A stretch of 64,000 nt of DNA from Pseudomonas sp. PD9R (GTDB lineage Bacteria; Pseudomonadota; Gammaproteobacteria; Pseudomonadales; Pseudomonadaceae), in the NCBI RefSeq assembly GCF_019200975.1, contig NZ_JAHTMR010000010.1:124001-188000 (forward strand). The letters run 5' to 3'. Positions 52,679 through 60,900 of the stretch are shown one piece after another. Below the pieces are notes generated by a model that made no database searches, was not told the DNA's origin, and was given only the letters and a program-made list of their open reading frames with translations. The position numbers were made by a program, and so were the translations under genes. How positions within the stretch are numbered: position 1 is the stretch's first letter; each line of letters opens with the position of its first letter.

Positions 52679-52933
52679 TTAGCTGATGGTCGAGCCTTCA
52701 GTGCGGTCGTAGCCGTCAGAGGCGACGGTAGCGCCGTTGCCTGTGCGGTCGGAGCCATCGGCGGCTACGGTAGCGGAACCGGTGCGGTCGTAGCCGTCTG
52801 CTGCAACAGCGGAGCCGGTGCGGTCGTAACCGTCTGCTGCAACAGCGGAGCCGGTGCGGTCGTAACCGTCGGCGGCGAAGGTGTTGGCGGCCAGTACGGT
52901 CAGGGCCATGGCAAGGAACAGTTTGGTTTTCAT
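52679..52933 (-). CDS. secreted peptide with tandem YDRTG repeats
   Basis: 84 residues from ATG 52933: signal peptide (KTKLFLAMALTVLAANTFA), then five imperfect repeats of 12-14 residues built on AADGYDRTGSAV (the fourth has SDRTG, the last YDRTE). At the DNA level two units are nearly identical 36-bp copies. The mature peptide is therefore just repeats, rich in Asp, Gly, Tyr and Arg. I recall similar Pseudomonas peptides carrying uninformative names; function unknown. Longer readings to 52984 add an unlikely charged leader. Confidence 0.75.
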   Translation of the reverse strand: MKTKLFLAMALTVLAANTFAADGYDRTGSAVAADGYDRTGSAVAADGYDRTGSATVAADGSDRTGNGATVASDGYDRTEGSTIS

Positions 52934-53202
52934 CTTCGTATCTCCAGGTTCTTTGGCGTTTTCTGTCTTGGGCATGGGGTTCATGCCGCGCCAATTAAAC
53001 TGATTAAAAAGCGCAATTAAAGGCTATAAATAATCGATTAAATTGATATTAAGGCCGGCAGGCGTTTTCGCTTTCAAGGTCTGAATGAGCGCATCGCAGT
53101 TAATCGATCAGGCAGGTTCAGGATGCCGACGGAGCATTAACTCGTGATTAATCTCGCTCCTGAGCGAATGAAGGATTTTTCATATCGGAGCCCAGACAAA
53201 GA
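52934..53202. other. AT-rich promoter region of the repeat-peptide gene
   Basis: The whole gene-free gap is 321 nt (52934-53254); its last part is the kgtP terminator. The remainder is unusually AT-rich near 53000-53050 (ATTAAAGGCTATAAATAATC region), likely the promoter of the minus-strand peptide gene. No ORF with a credible start was found. Confidence 0.4.
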
Positions 53203-53236
53203 AAAAAGGGGCAGACCCCGACGGTCTGCCCCTTTT
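53203..53236 (-). terminator. terminator of the kgtP-like gene
   Basis: AAAAGGGGCAGACC-ccgac-GGTCTGCCCCTTTT, a 14-bp stem with T-run on both strands, 18 nt after the stop at 53255. Confidence 0.92.
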
Positions 53237-53254
53237 GCTGTAACGACGTCGGAT

Positions 53255-54574
53255 TTAGTCAGTGACAATACGCGAATGCTTGCGGGTGTCTTTCATGGTG
53301 ATGTACACCAGCAACGACACGGCAATGCACGCCGTGACATACCAGTAGTAACCGGTTTCCATGCCTATGCTCTTGAACCACAGCGCGATGTATTCAGCGG
53401 TGCCGCCGAAGATCGATACGGTTAACGCATACGGCAGGCCAACGCCCAGGGCGCGGATTTCAGTCGGGAACAGTTCGGCTTTTACGACGGCGTTGATCGA
53501 GGTGTAGCCGCTGACGATGATCAGCGCGGCCATGATCAGGAAAAACGCGCCCCACCAGGTGGTGATGGTGTGCAGGGTGGTGAGGATCGGCACGGTGAAC
53601 AGCGTCCCCAGAACGCCGAAGGCAATCAGGATCGGACGGCGGCCGACTTTATCCGACAGCCCGCCGATGATTGGCTGCAGGCACATGAACAGGAACAGCG
53701 TGGCCGCGGAAATAGTGGTGGAGTCGGAGATGCTCATGCCGACCGTGTTCACCAGGTATTTCTGCATGTACGTGGTATAGGTGTAGAACGCCAGGGTGCC
53801 GCCCATGGTCAGGCCGACCACGGTCATCAGTTCTTTTGGATGGCGCATCAAGGTGCGCATCGCGCTTTCCTTGGACTTCTCTTTCTTGGTGAACGACTCG
53901 GTTTCTTCCATGCCGCGACGCAGGTAGAGCGCGACCACGGCACACAGCGCGCCGATGGCAAACGGAATACGCCAGCCCCACGCGTACAGCTCTTCGGTCG
54001 TCAGCAGGTTTTGCAGGACGATCAATACGCCCAACGCGATGAGCTGGCCGGAAATCAGGGTCACGTACTGGAAGCTGGAGAAGAACCCGCGACGCTCCTT
54101 GGTCGCCATCTCGCTGAGATAGGTGGCCGAAGTGCCGTATTCGCCACCGACCGACAGGCCTTGCAGCAGGCGAGCGAAGATCAGCAGGATCGGTGCGCCG
54201 ATGCCGATGGTTTCATAGCTCGGGCTCAGGGCGATCAGCAGCGAGCCGAAGCACATCAGGTAGACCGAGGCCATCAAGGCTTTTTTGCGTCCGACTTTGT
54301 CGGCGTACAAGCCCATCAGCCAGCCCCCGATCGGGCGCATCAGGAAGCCGACGGCGAAGATCGCGGCGGTGTTGAGCAGTTGTGCGGTGGTGTCGCCTTT
54401 CGGGAAAAAGGTCTTGGCGAAGTACAGGGAGAAGGCGGCGTAGACGTACCAGTCATACCACTCGACCATGTTGCCGACCGAACCGCTGAAGATCGATTTG
54501 ATGCGACTGGAAGTGGTTCTTTCTTTGGCAGGCACGGCAGCCGACCCGGCGGGCAGGGTGTTGGAGTTATCCAT
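53255..54574 (-). CDS. kgtP: MHS-family MFS permease, alpha-ketoglutarate type
   Basis: 439-residue, 12-helix proton symporter of the metabolite:H+ symporter family. It is close in sequence to E. coli KgtP through VEWYDWYVYAAFSLYF, FLMRPIGGWL, LQGLSVGGEYGTSATY and FFSSFQYVTLISGQL. It probably imports 2-oxoglutarate or a related C5-dicarboxylate. Start ATG 54574 has AAGGA 8 nt upstream. A sigma54 promoter and two upstream palindromes precede it, and the sigma54 activator/kinase pair lies next in line, as expected for dicarboxylate-induced uptake (MifSR/DctBD logic). Confidence 0.82.
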   Translation of the reverse strand: MDNSNTLPAGSAAVPAKERTTSSRIKSIFSGSVGNMVEWYDWYVYAAFSLYFAKTFFPKGDTTAQLLNTAAIFAVGFLMRPIGGWLMGLYADKVGRKKALMASVYLMCFGSLLIALSPSYETIGIGAPILLIFARLLQGLSVGGEYGTSATYLSEMATKERRGFFSSFQYVTLISGQLIALGVLIVLQNLLTTEELYAWGWRIPFAIGALCAVVALYLRRGMEETESFTKKEKSKESAMRTLMRHPKELMTVVGLTMGGTLAFYTYTTYMQKYLVNTVGMSISDSTTISAATLFLFMCLQPIIGGLSDKVGRRPILIAFGVLGTLFTVPILTTLHTITTWWGAFFLIMAALIIVSGYTSINAVVKAELFPTEIRALGVGLPYALTVSIFGGTAEYIALWFKSIGMETGYYWYVTACIAVSLLVYITMKDTRKHSRIVTD

Positions 54575-54636
54575 TGAAGGATCCTTCGTTTAATTGTTTT
54601 TGTGGAGCGCGTTTAAACGCAGCCTGCGGGGGCTAT

Positions 54637-54652
54637 AGCAGGAGCTGTGCCA
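54637..54652 (-). promoter_or_regulatory. sigma54 promoter of kgtP
   Basis: Minus strand TGGCACAGCTCCTGCT against consensus TGGCACGNNNNTTGCW: GG and GC dinucleotides are at exact -24/-12 spacing. It lies 62 nt upstream of the start codon. Confidence 0.75.
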
Positions 54653-54695
54653 ACGGGGAGAGGGCCGGTTTAGAGGGGGTTTGGTGGATTGTTGA

Positions 54696-54707
54696 GCGGA
54701 AATCCGC
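54696..54707. promoter_or_regulatory. upstream activator site 1
   Basis: GCGGAAATCCGC, a near-perfect palindrome with half-sites GCGGA/TCCGC, 44 nt upstream of the sigma54 -24 element. Its partner at 54728-54739 is the exact inverse. Confidence 0.65.
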
Positions 54708-54727
54708 TTGTGCGTGGTGGCTGATGA

Positions 54728-54739
54728 GCGGATTTCCGC
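54728..54739. promoter_or_regulatory. upstream activator site 2
   Basis: GCGGATTTCCGC, the reverse complement of site 1. Centre-to-centre distance is 32 bp, three helical turns, so two activator dimers would bind the same face. Confidence 0.65.
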
Positions 54740-54741
54740 CG

Positions 54742-54822
54742 AAAAGATCGCAGCCTTCGGCAGCTCCGACATTGGAATGCTTTCCCCTGTAGGAGCTGCC
54801 GAAGGCTGCGATCTTTTGATCT
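54742..54822. repeat. REP/BIME inverted pair
   Basis: GATCGCAGCCTTCGGCAGCT and inverse copy, squeezed between activator site 2 and the 3' end of the sigma54 activator gene. Confidence 0.87.
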
Positions 54823-54852
54823 TTAAGGTCGATTACAAAAACATCTCTCTGC

Positions 54853-56157
54853 TCAACCCATGCCGCTGCATCTTTTCATTGAATGTGCGTCGGGGCAGTT
54901 GCAGCTCTTCAGCACCGCTTTCACATCGCCCTTGTGCCGGGTCAACGCGGCGCGCAGGCACTGCGCTTCAAAGGCTTCCTGCTGTGCCGCCAGTGACTGG
55001 CCTGGCTCAATGCCCGCAGGCTCCGGTTCGCCGAGGCCCAATATCTGCCGCTCGGCGACGTTGGCCAATTCACGCACATTGCCCGGCCAGTCGTGGCTCA
55101 GCAGATAGCTCAATTGCGGGCCGCTCAGCGGCGTGAAGGTGCGGCCCAAACGCTCGGCGGCACTTCGGGCGAAGGACGCATACAACAAGGGAATGTCTTC
55201 GCGGCGGTCACGTAGCGGAGGTAAACGCAACTCGGCGACGTTCAAGCGATAGGCCAGGTCCTCGCGAAACCGTCCGGCCCTTGCTTCGTCGAGCAGGTCC
55301 GGTTTGGTTGCCGCGATGATGCGTAAATCCACGCGGATACTTTGGTTCGAACCCAGTCGTTCCAGTTTCTGTTCCTGCAGCACCCGCAGTAATTTCACCT
55401 GCTGCGCCAAGGGCATGCTTTCGATCTCATCGAGAAACAGCGTGCCGCCGTCGGCGTATTCGAGCTTGCCGATGCGCTTGCCCTGGGCACCGGTGAACGC
55501 ACCGCTTTCATGACCGAACAGCTCGGCTTCAAACAGTTGCTCGGGGATGGCCGCGCAGTTCAATGCGACGAAGGGTTTGTCGGCGCGTGGGCCGAAGTCG
55601 TGCAGGCAGCGGGCGACCAATTCCTTGCCGCTGCCGGTTTCGCCACGGATCAGTACATTGACCGGCAACGCTGCCAGATCCAGCACTTGCCGGCGCAAGG
55701 TCTGCAAGCCCCGGGATACGCCCAGCAGCGTAGCATCGAGTTTGTCGCGGTTGTCCGCTTGTTCGTGCAGGGCGCGGTTTTCCAGCACCAGTCGGCGCTT
55801 CTCCAGCGCTCGGCGCAGGCTGCCGAGCAGGGTTTCGGGGCTGAAGGGTTTTTCCAGAAAGTCGTAGGCGCCATCGCGCATCGCATCGACGGCCATCGGC
55901 ACATCGCCATGGCCGGTCAGCAGGATCACCGGCAAGTCGGCATCGCGCCGCTGCACTTCAGCCAGCAACTCCAGACCCGTCATGCCGGGCATGCGCACGT
56001 CACTGAGAATCACCCCGGCGAAATGTTTGGGTAACGCTGCCAGGCATTCGTCGGCGCGGCTGAACAACTTTACCTCGAACCCCGACAGGCTCAGCCATTG
56101 TTCGACGGCGCTGCGGATGCTGCTCTCGTCGTCGACCACCATCACGCTATTCAGCAT
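54853..56157 (-). CDS. sigma54 response regulator, MifR/DctD type, 3' frameshift
   Basis: 434 residues as read. Receiver domain with phospho-Asp in VILSDVRMPG (about 52), AAA+ domain with Walker A GETGSGKE, GAFTGA (sigma54 contact) and ELFGHESG, then a Fis-type HTH. The last 19 residues (KSCNCPDAHSMKRCSGMG) do not fit the family. One base missing near 54910 restores EELQLPRRTFNEKMQRHGL and a stop at 54833, the expected end. So the DNA-recognition helix is lost by mutation or sequencing error. It overlaps the kinase stop (TGATG). Likely activator of the kgtP-like gene. Confidence 0.85.
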   Translation of the reverse strand: MLNSVMVVDDESSIRSAVEQWLSLSGFEVKLFSRADECLAALPKHFAGVILSDVRMPGMTGLELLAEVQRRDADLPVILLTGHGDVPMAVDAMRDGAYDFLEKPFSPETLLGSLRRALEKRRLVLENRALHEQADNRDKLDATLLGVSRGLQTLRRQVLDLAALPVNVLIRGETGSGKELVARCLHDFGPRADKPFVALNCAAIPEQLFEAELFGHESGAFTGAQGKRIGKLEYADGGTLFLDEIESMPLAQQVKLLRVLQEQKLERLGSNQSIRVDLRIIAATKPDLLDEARAGRFREDLAYRLNVAELRLPPLRDRREDIPLLYASFARSAAERLGRTFTPLSGPQLSYLLSHDWPGNVRELANVAERQILGLGEPEPAGIEPGQSLAAQQEAFEAQCLRAALTRHKGDVKAVLKSCNCPDAHSMKRCSGMG

Positions 56158-57917
56158 CAGCTTTGCGCCTCCTGATCAATCGGCAAGGTCAGGGAAAACA
56201 CCGCGCCTTTGTCATGATTTTCCGCCATCAGACGCCCACCCGACTCGTGAACAATCGCGAAAGAAACCGCCAAGCCGATGCCCAGGCCATCGCCCACCGG
56301 TTTGGTGGTGAAAAACGGGTCGAACACCTTCGACAGGTTCTCTTCGGCGATGCCGCCGCCGTTGTCGATCACACTCAAGCGCCACAATTGTTCGTCGGCT
56401 TCGAGGCGGATTTCCAGGCGCTTGCAGGGTTTATCCTGCATCGCATCGAGCGCGTTGCGCAGCAGGTTGATCAGCACCTGTTCGAGGCGAATCGCATCGC
56501 CGCGAACCCAGGCCGGACGCGTCAGGTGCAGAACCGAGCTGACCTGTTCATCGCGCAGACGAGTGTCGAGCAGTTGCAGTGACTGGTCCACCACCGCCGC
56601 CAGATCCAGACGTTCGCGCAAGCCGCTGGGGCTTTTGCGGGCGAAGGTTTTCAGATGGCCGGTGAGGGCGGCCATGCGCGTGAGCATGTCGTCCACCGGT
56701 TTGAGCGCCTTGTAGGCGTCGTCGACCCGGCCGTGATCGAGCAACAGGCGCAGGGTGGCGAGTTGCATGCGTTGGGCGGTCAGCGGTTGATTGATCTCGT
56801 GGGCCAGCGCCGCCGACATTTGCCCGAGCGCCGCAAGTTTCGCCGATTGCACCAGGCCTTCCTGGGCGGTGCGCAGGTCACGGGTTCTCTCGTCCACAAG
56901 CTGTTCGAGCTCCTCACGGCTGCGCTGACGCAGTTTGGCCAGGCGCCAGCGCTGATTGAGAAACAGCAGTAGAAACACCAGTGTCAGCCACAGACCTGCC
57001 GCCGCGAGCGCGGCGTTACGGCTGTCTTCGAAGGCAACATGCGGGCGACGCAGCAGGTGCAGGGTCCAGCCTTCCGCCGTCAGTGGCAGGGATTCCCAAA
57101 GGTAATCCGCTTGCCCGTCGGGGCCATCGACTCGCGCCAGCTCGCTGTTTTCGTCGAAGCTGCGCAGCGATTGATACTCAAGCGGCGTCAACGGTTGTTT
57201 GTCGTATTGGCGGGTGACCTTGAGTTCGGCGTGATCGCTGTCGTTCAGCGGTTTTAATTGTCGATAACGCCAGCCCGGCTGGTTGGCGATGAAGATAATC
57301 CCGCGCGCGTCGCTGACCAGCAGCGTGTCAGTGCCCTGACGCCATTCCCGCTCCAGTTCGGGAAATTCCAGTTTCACCACCATGGCCCCGAGAAACTGCC
57401 CGTCGTCGTTGGTGACGGCGCTGGACAGGAAGTAACCCGGAATCCCGCTGGTCACGCCCACGGCATAAAAGCGCCCGGTACCCTGGGTGCGAGTCTGACT
57501 GAAGTAGGGACGGAAACCGTAGTTGTGCCCGACGTAACTGCTGGGCAAACGCCAGTTGCTCGCGGCCACGGCGAGACCGGTGCGATCGAGCAATTCCAGG
57601 GTCGAGGACTCGGCGGCACCGTTGATCTTTTCCAGTTTGCGATTCAGCACGTCCTGTTGCTCGGGGCTCACCGGGCCATTCAGCGCGTCACGCAATTGCG
57701 GATCCAGCGCCAGCACCGAGGGCAGGGCGCGGTAGCGTTCGATCAGGGTGTGCAGCGATGTCGCGTACAACGCCAATTGCTGATTGGCCCGAGCCGCGTC
57801 TTCAACCATCGACTGGCGCACGGTGTGGCGCATGGCCAAGGTGGCTGCAAGGGCTGCACCGGCGATGATTAATAAGGTGTAGAGCGCCAGGCGCAGGGTT
57901 CGGGAAGTCGGGAGCAT
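56157..57917 (-). CDS. sensor histidine kinase, MifS/DctB type
   Basis: About 586 residues: TM1 near the N terminus (LRLALYTLLIIAGAALAATLAM), a periplasmic double-Cache-like sensor of about 250 residues, TM2 (AALAAAGLWLTLVFLLLFL), a coiled-coil linker and a HisKA domain with the phospho-His in ALAHEINQPLTAQRMQ. ATPase boxes are NLLRNALDAM, DNGGGIAEE and GLGIGLAVS. DctB-like kinases sense C4/C5-dicarboxylates. Start ATG 57917 is chosen over 57956; neither has a strong ribosome site. It overlaps its response regulator gene and is close behind the Tc-B gene. Confidence 0.87.
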   Translation of the reverse strand: MLPTSRTLRLALYTLLIIAGAALAATLAMRHTVRQSMVEDAARANQQLALYATSLHTLIERYRALPSVLALDPQLRDALNGPVSPEQQDVLNRKLEKINGAAESSTLELLDRTGLAVAASNWRLPSSYVGHNYGFRPYFSQTRTQGTGRFYAVGVTSGIPGYFLSSAVTNDDGQFLGAMVVKLEFPELEREWRQGTDTLLVSDARGIIFIANQPGWRYRQLKPLNDSDHAELKVTRQYDKQPLTPLEYQSLRSFDENSELARVDGPDGQADYLWESLPLTAEGWTLHLLRRPHVAFEDSRNAALAAAGLWLTLVFLLLFLNQRWRLAKLRQRSREELEQLVDERTRDLRTAQEGLVQSAKLAALGQMSAALAHEINQPLTAQRMQLATLRLLLDHGRVDDAYKALKPVDDMLTRMAALTGHLKTFARKSPSGLRERLDLAAVVDQSLQLLDTRLRDEQVSSVLHLTRPAWVRGDAIRLEQVLINLLRNALDAMQDKPCKRLEIRLEADEQLWRLSVIDNGGGIAEENLSKVFDPFFTTKPVGDGLGIGLAVSFAIVHESGGRLMAENHDKGAVFSLTLPIDQEAQS

Positions 57918-57983
57918 GCGGTGAACAACAGGCGAAAAGGGGGAGCACGATAGCATGCGCGCTACGGTGGTCCCCCCCTCGGT

Positions 57984-60900
57984 TCATCCTGTTATCGAAC
58001 GCGTGCGGCGTTGCACGGGCGGCGGGTCAAACAGATCATTCTCATCAAAGGCAATGGTGTACCACGTGCGGTAGCGCTGTTCCCGGCGCAGCGGTTTTTC
58101 TTCCGGTGGGTTTCCTTGCAGCATTTTTTTCGCCAGCACGGTGTGCGTAGGTCTGCCTGCGGCGTCGTAGAACTGCTGATCGTGGTAGCCGAATGCGCGG
58201 ATCGCCTCGTCATTGATGTAGCGGAACAGGTTGGCGAAGTAGGGTCGATAGGTCCTCACGATTTCGTCCTTGTTGTTGCGCTCGACCCGTTCGCTGACCC
58301 GCCAGCGTCTTGCCGCCAGCGCTTCTTTTGGTTTGCCGTTTTCAATTTCGAGTTCGCCCTTGTCGTTCACAACCCAGGCCATGCCGGGCTCGACTTCTTG
58401 CTTGGTTTGCAGGGGTCGGCCGAAGCCATCCCAGCAGGCGATGGCCACACGGACCTGCATCGCTGAATCACCGGGGTAACGGTCGGCCTGTAAGGTGGCA
58501 ATGAGTACCGGTTCACGTTGGCTCGGGTCGATGCACTGCAGCAGGTATAGATCGTTCGCGCTAGAGTTTTCGAGGCCTTCGATGTACAACCAGGCGCTGG
58601 CGCAAATGTGACCACTAGGCACTATGAAACCTTTGGCGCGCGCCCAAGTCAGCCAGGCAGCGGAAGGAGGTATGTCCTGCGGAACCCGGCACATCCAGGC
58701 GAACGGGTCGGAGAACGTGGCCGTGGCGTAGTTGCCGATGGCTATTTTGGGGTCGGCAATGGCGGTAGCGGGGCTGCGGTCCTCTGATGGCGTGTAACCG
58801 CTTAGTGGATCGAAACCTACCTCGACGCCTGACTCGGTGCCATGGAAGCTGGTCACCCTTACCGCGCCAAAAGCGTCGTAACGGGCTTCCTGAATGTTCT
58901 GATTGGGGTCGATGATGCCAGCGGGGAGAAACGTGCAGTAATCAATATCGAAGATGAGCGTGGTGCAACCGTCCGGCAGCGTGACCGAAGTACTCAGGCA
59001 CCAGTAGCCGTCATAGGTCACGGTGGTGATGCCATGGCTCTTGGTCTGTTGGAATTTTTCGACGTTATAAAAACCGGTCAAACCATGATAGGTGGGGAAG
59101 CTTTTGCGCACTGACCACAGGTAATTCTTGGCATCGGTCGGATCATCGGGTTCGCCTGCGGGGGAGGCCGGCAGGAACAGAGCCATGATGTGATAGCCCA
59201 CCTCGGGCGATTGAAGTTTTTCCTTGAGGTTGAACGGCATGATGCCGTTTTCGTCCTTGAGCTTGTCGTAGGCGCTCAGGGCCGTGGCGTCCAGTTCGGC
59301 GGTTTCCTGGTAATCGGGCAGGGCATTGAAAATGATCTTGTTCTGTTCTGGATCTGGGTCCAGTAGCTCTCCGGTGGCCGGATCCTGATAGCGCTGCAAG
59401 GACAAGCCGGTCAACACGGCCTTGGCAGCCCAGGCCCCGTTGTCACCAGACCATTCAAGGAATTTCTGGTAGTTGATGTCGGCAGATCGTAGCTCATCCT
59501 TGTTCAGGACCAGCGCGTTGCCGCGTTGACGATAGGGCAGGCCCAGACGCCAGCCAGCAAAATTTTCCAGGTGGTAATACTCGGCCTTGGCCTGGGTCAG
59601 GTACCAGCACTGTTGGGCCTCATCATGGGCGTCCAGCCACCATTTGTTTTCGTAGAACTCATCGCTTTCGTCAACGGATTCGTCAACGGCAAAAGGTGGT
59701 GTGTCCTGGTCGGTTTTGCGCCGGGCGTAGTGCACGGTAAAGCCGTGGACCAAACTGCCGAACTTGTCCCAATCCAGATTGAGGGTGTGCTGGCATTGCG
59801 GGTCGTCGGCGACTTGCGGTTCGTATTGATAGGCGATGCTTTCCAGTGCGAGAAGTTGCAGGACGGCATAGGGATGATGGTTGCCTTTGGGGCGCAGCTC
59901 GCGGATCAGAAAACGGTTCTCTTGCACGGTGTAAGGCACGGCTGTTTCGGGATCATCATCGGCGGCGAAAATCTCCGAGCGCAGCACCGTGCCGCTGAGC
60001 GCACGGGCCATTTCTCGCGCGAGGCCCTCATCTGGAGTTTTCAAACGACCGGCTGCATCGTTGAGGTGATACTCGTGCAGCAGTGTTTCTTGCAGAGCGA
60101 CGGCGTTGGCGTCACCGCTGTAGTAATCGTCGTCACGCATATCCACGGCTTTGCCTGTGTGAAACCAGGTCTTGCTGAGGATGGGCGCGGTGAAACCCTG
60201 GCTGGTGCGCTCAGCGGCCGAGGCTTCAGTATCCGTTTGCAGCAGCAGGCCAAAGCCGCGGAACTCACGCTCGACGCTGTCGTAAAAACCCTGGCGGTAG
60301 GAAAAACCCTGGGTCAATCGGTTGCCGGTGATCTCATCGAGCTGCGTTTGCTGGTTGACCAGGTGCATGGCAAAAGGCAGAAACGACACCGGGTCTTTGC
60401 CGGCTGCAATCAGTTCGGCTTTTTCGTCCAGCCATTCCTGAGCTGAACTGCGATAGGTCACGCCGGTGACGGCCCCCATATTGTTGTGAGTCGCGTTGAC
60501 CAGATAAGGCTTGGCGCTGACAAAATCGTAACGCCAGTGTTCGGGTTTCATATGCGGCACGGTTAGTATCAGGCTTGAACAGCCCAGGCCTTGCAGGTCG
60601 GCGATGCTGACCTGGCAGAGACGGTCGTAACGCACACCCTCGGGCCACGGCATGTCGATGGAAGCCTGATCGAAACCGTTGCCGCTGTTGTTCATGAAGA
60701 CCCGGAAGCCATCCGATTCCAGATAGATCAGGTCGACAGCGCCGGAGCCGTCCAGGTCGGCCAGTTGCACTCGGGAGGCGTCGAATTCTTCATAAAGAAA
60801 GGGCAAAGCGCAGAGCACAAAACCTTTGCCGAACTTTCCATGGCCCAGGTTCGGCCAGCATTTGACCTCGTTGTGTCGGATGCGGATCAAGTGTTGTGCA

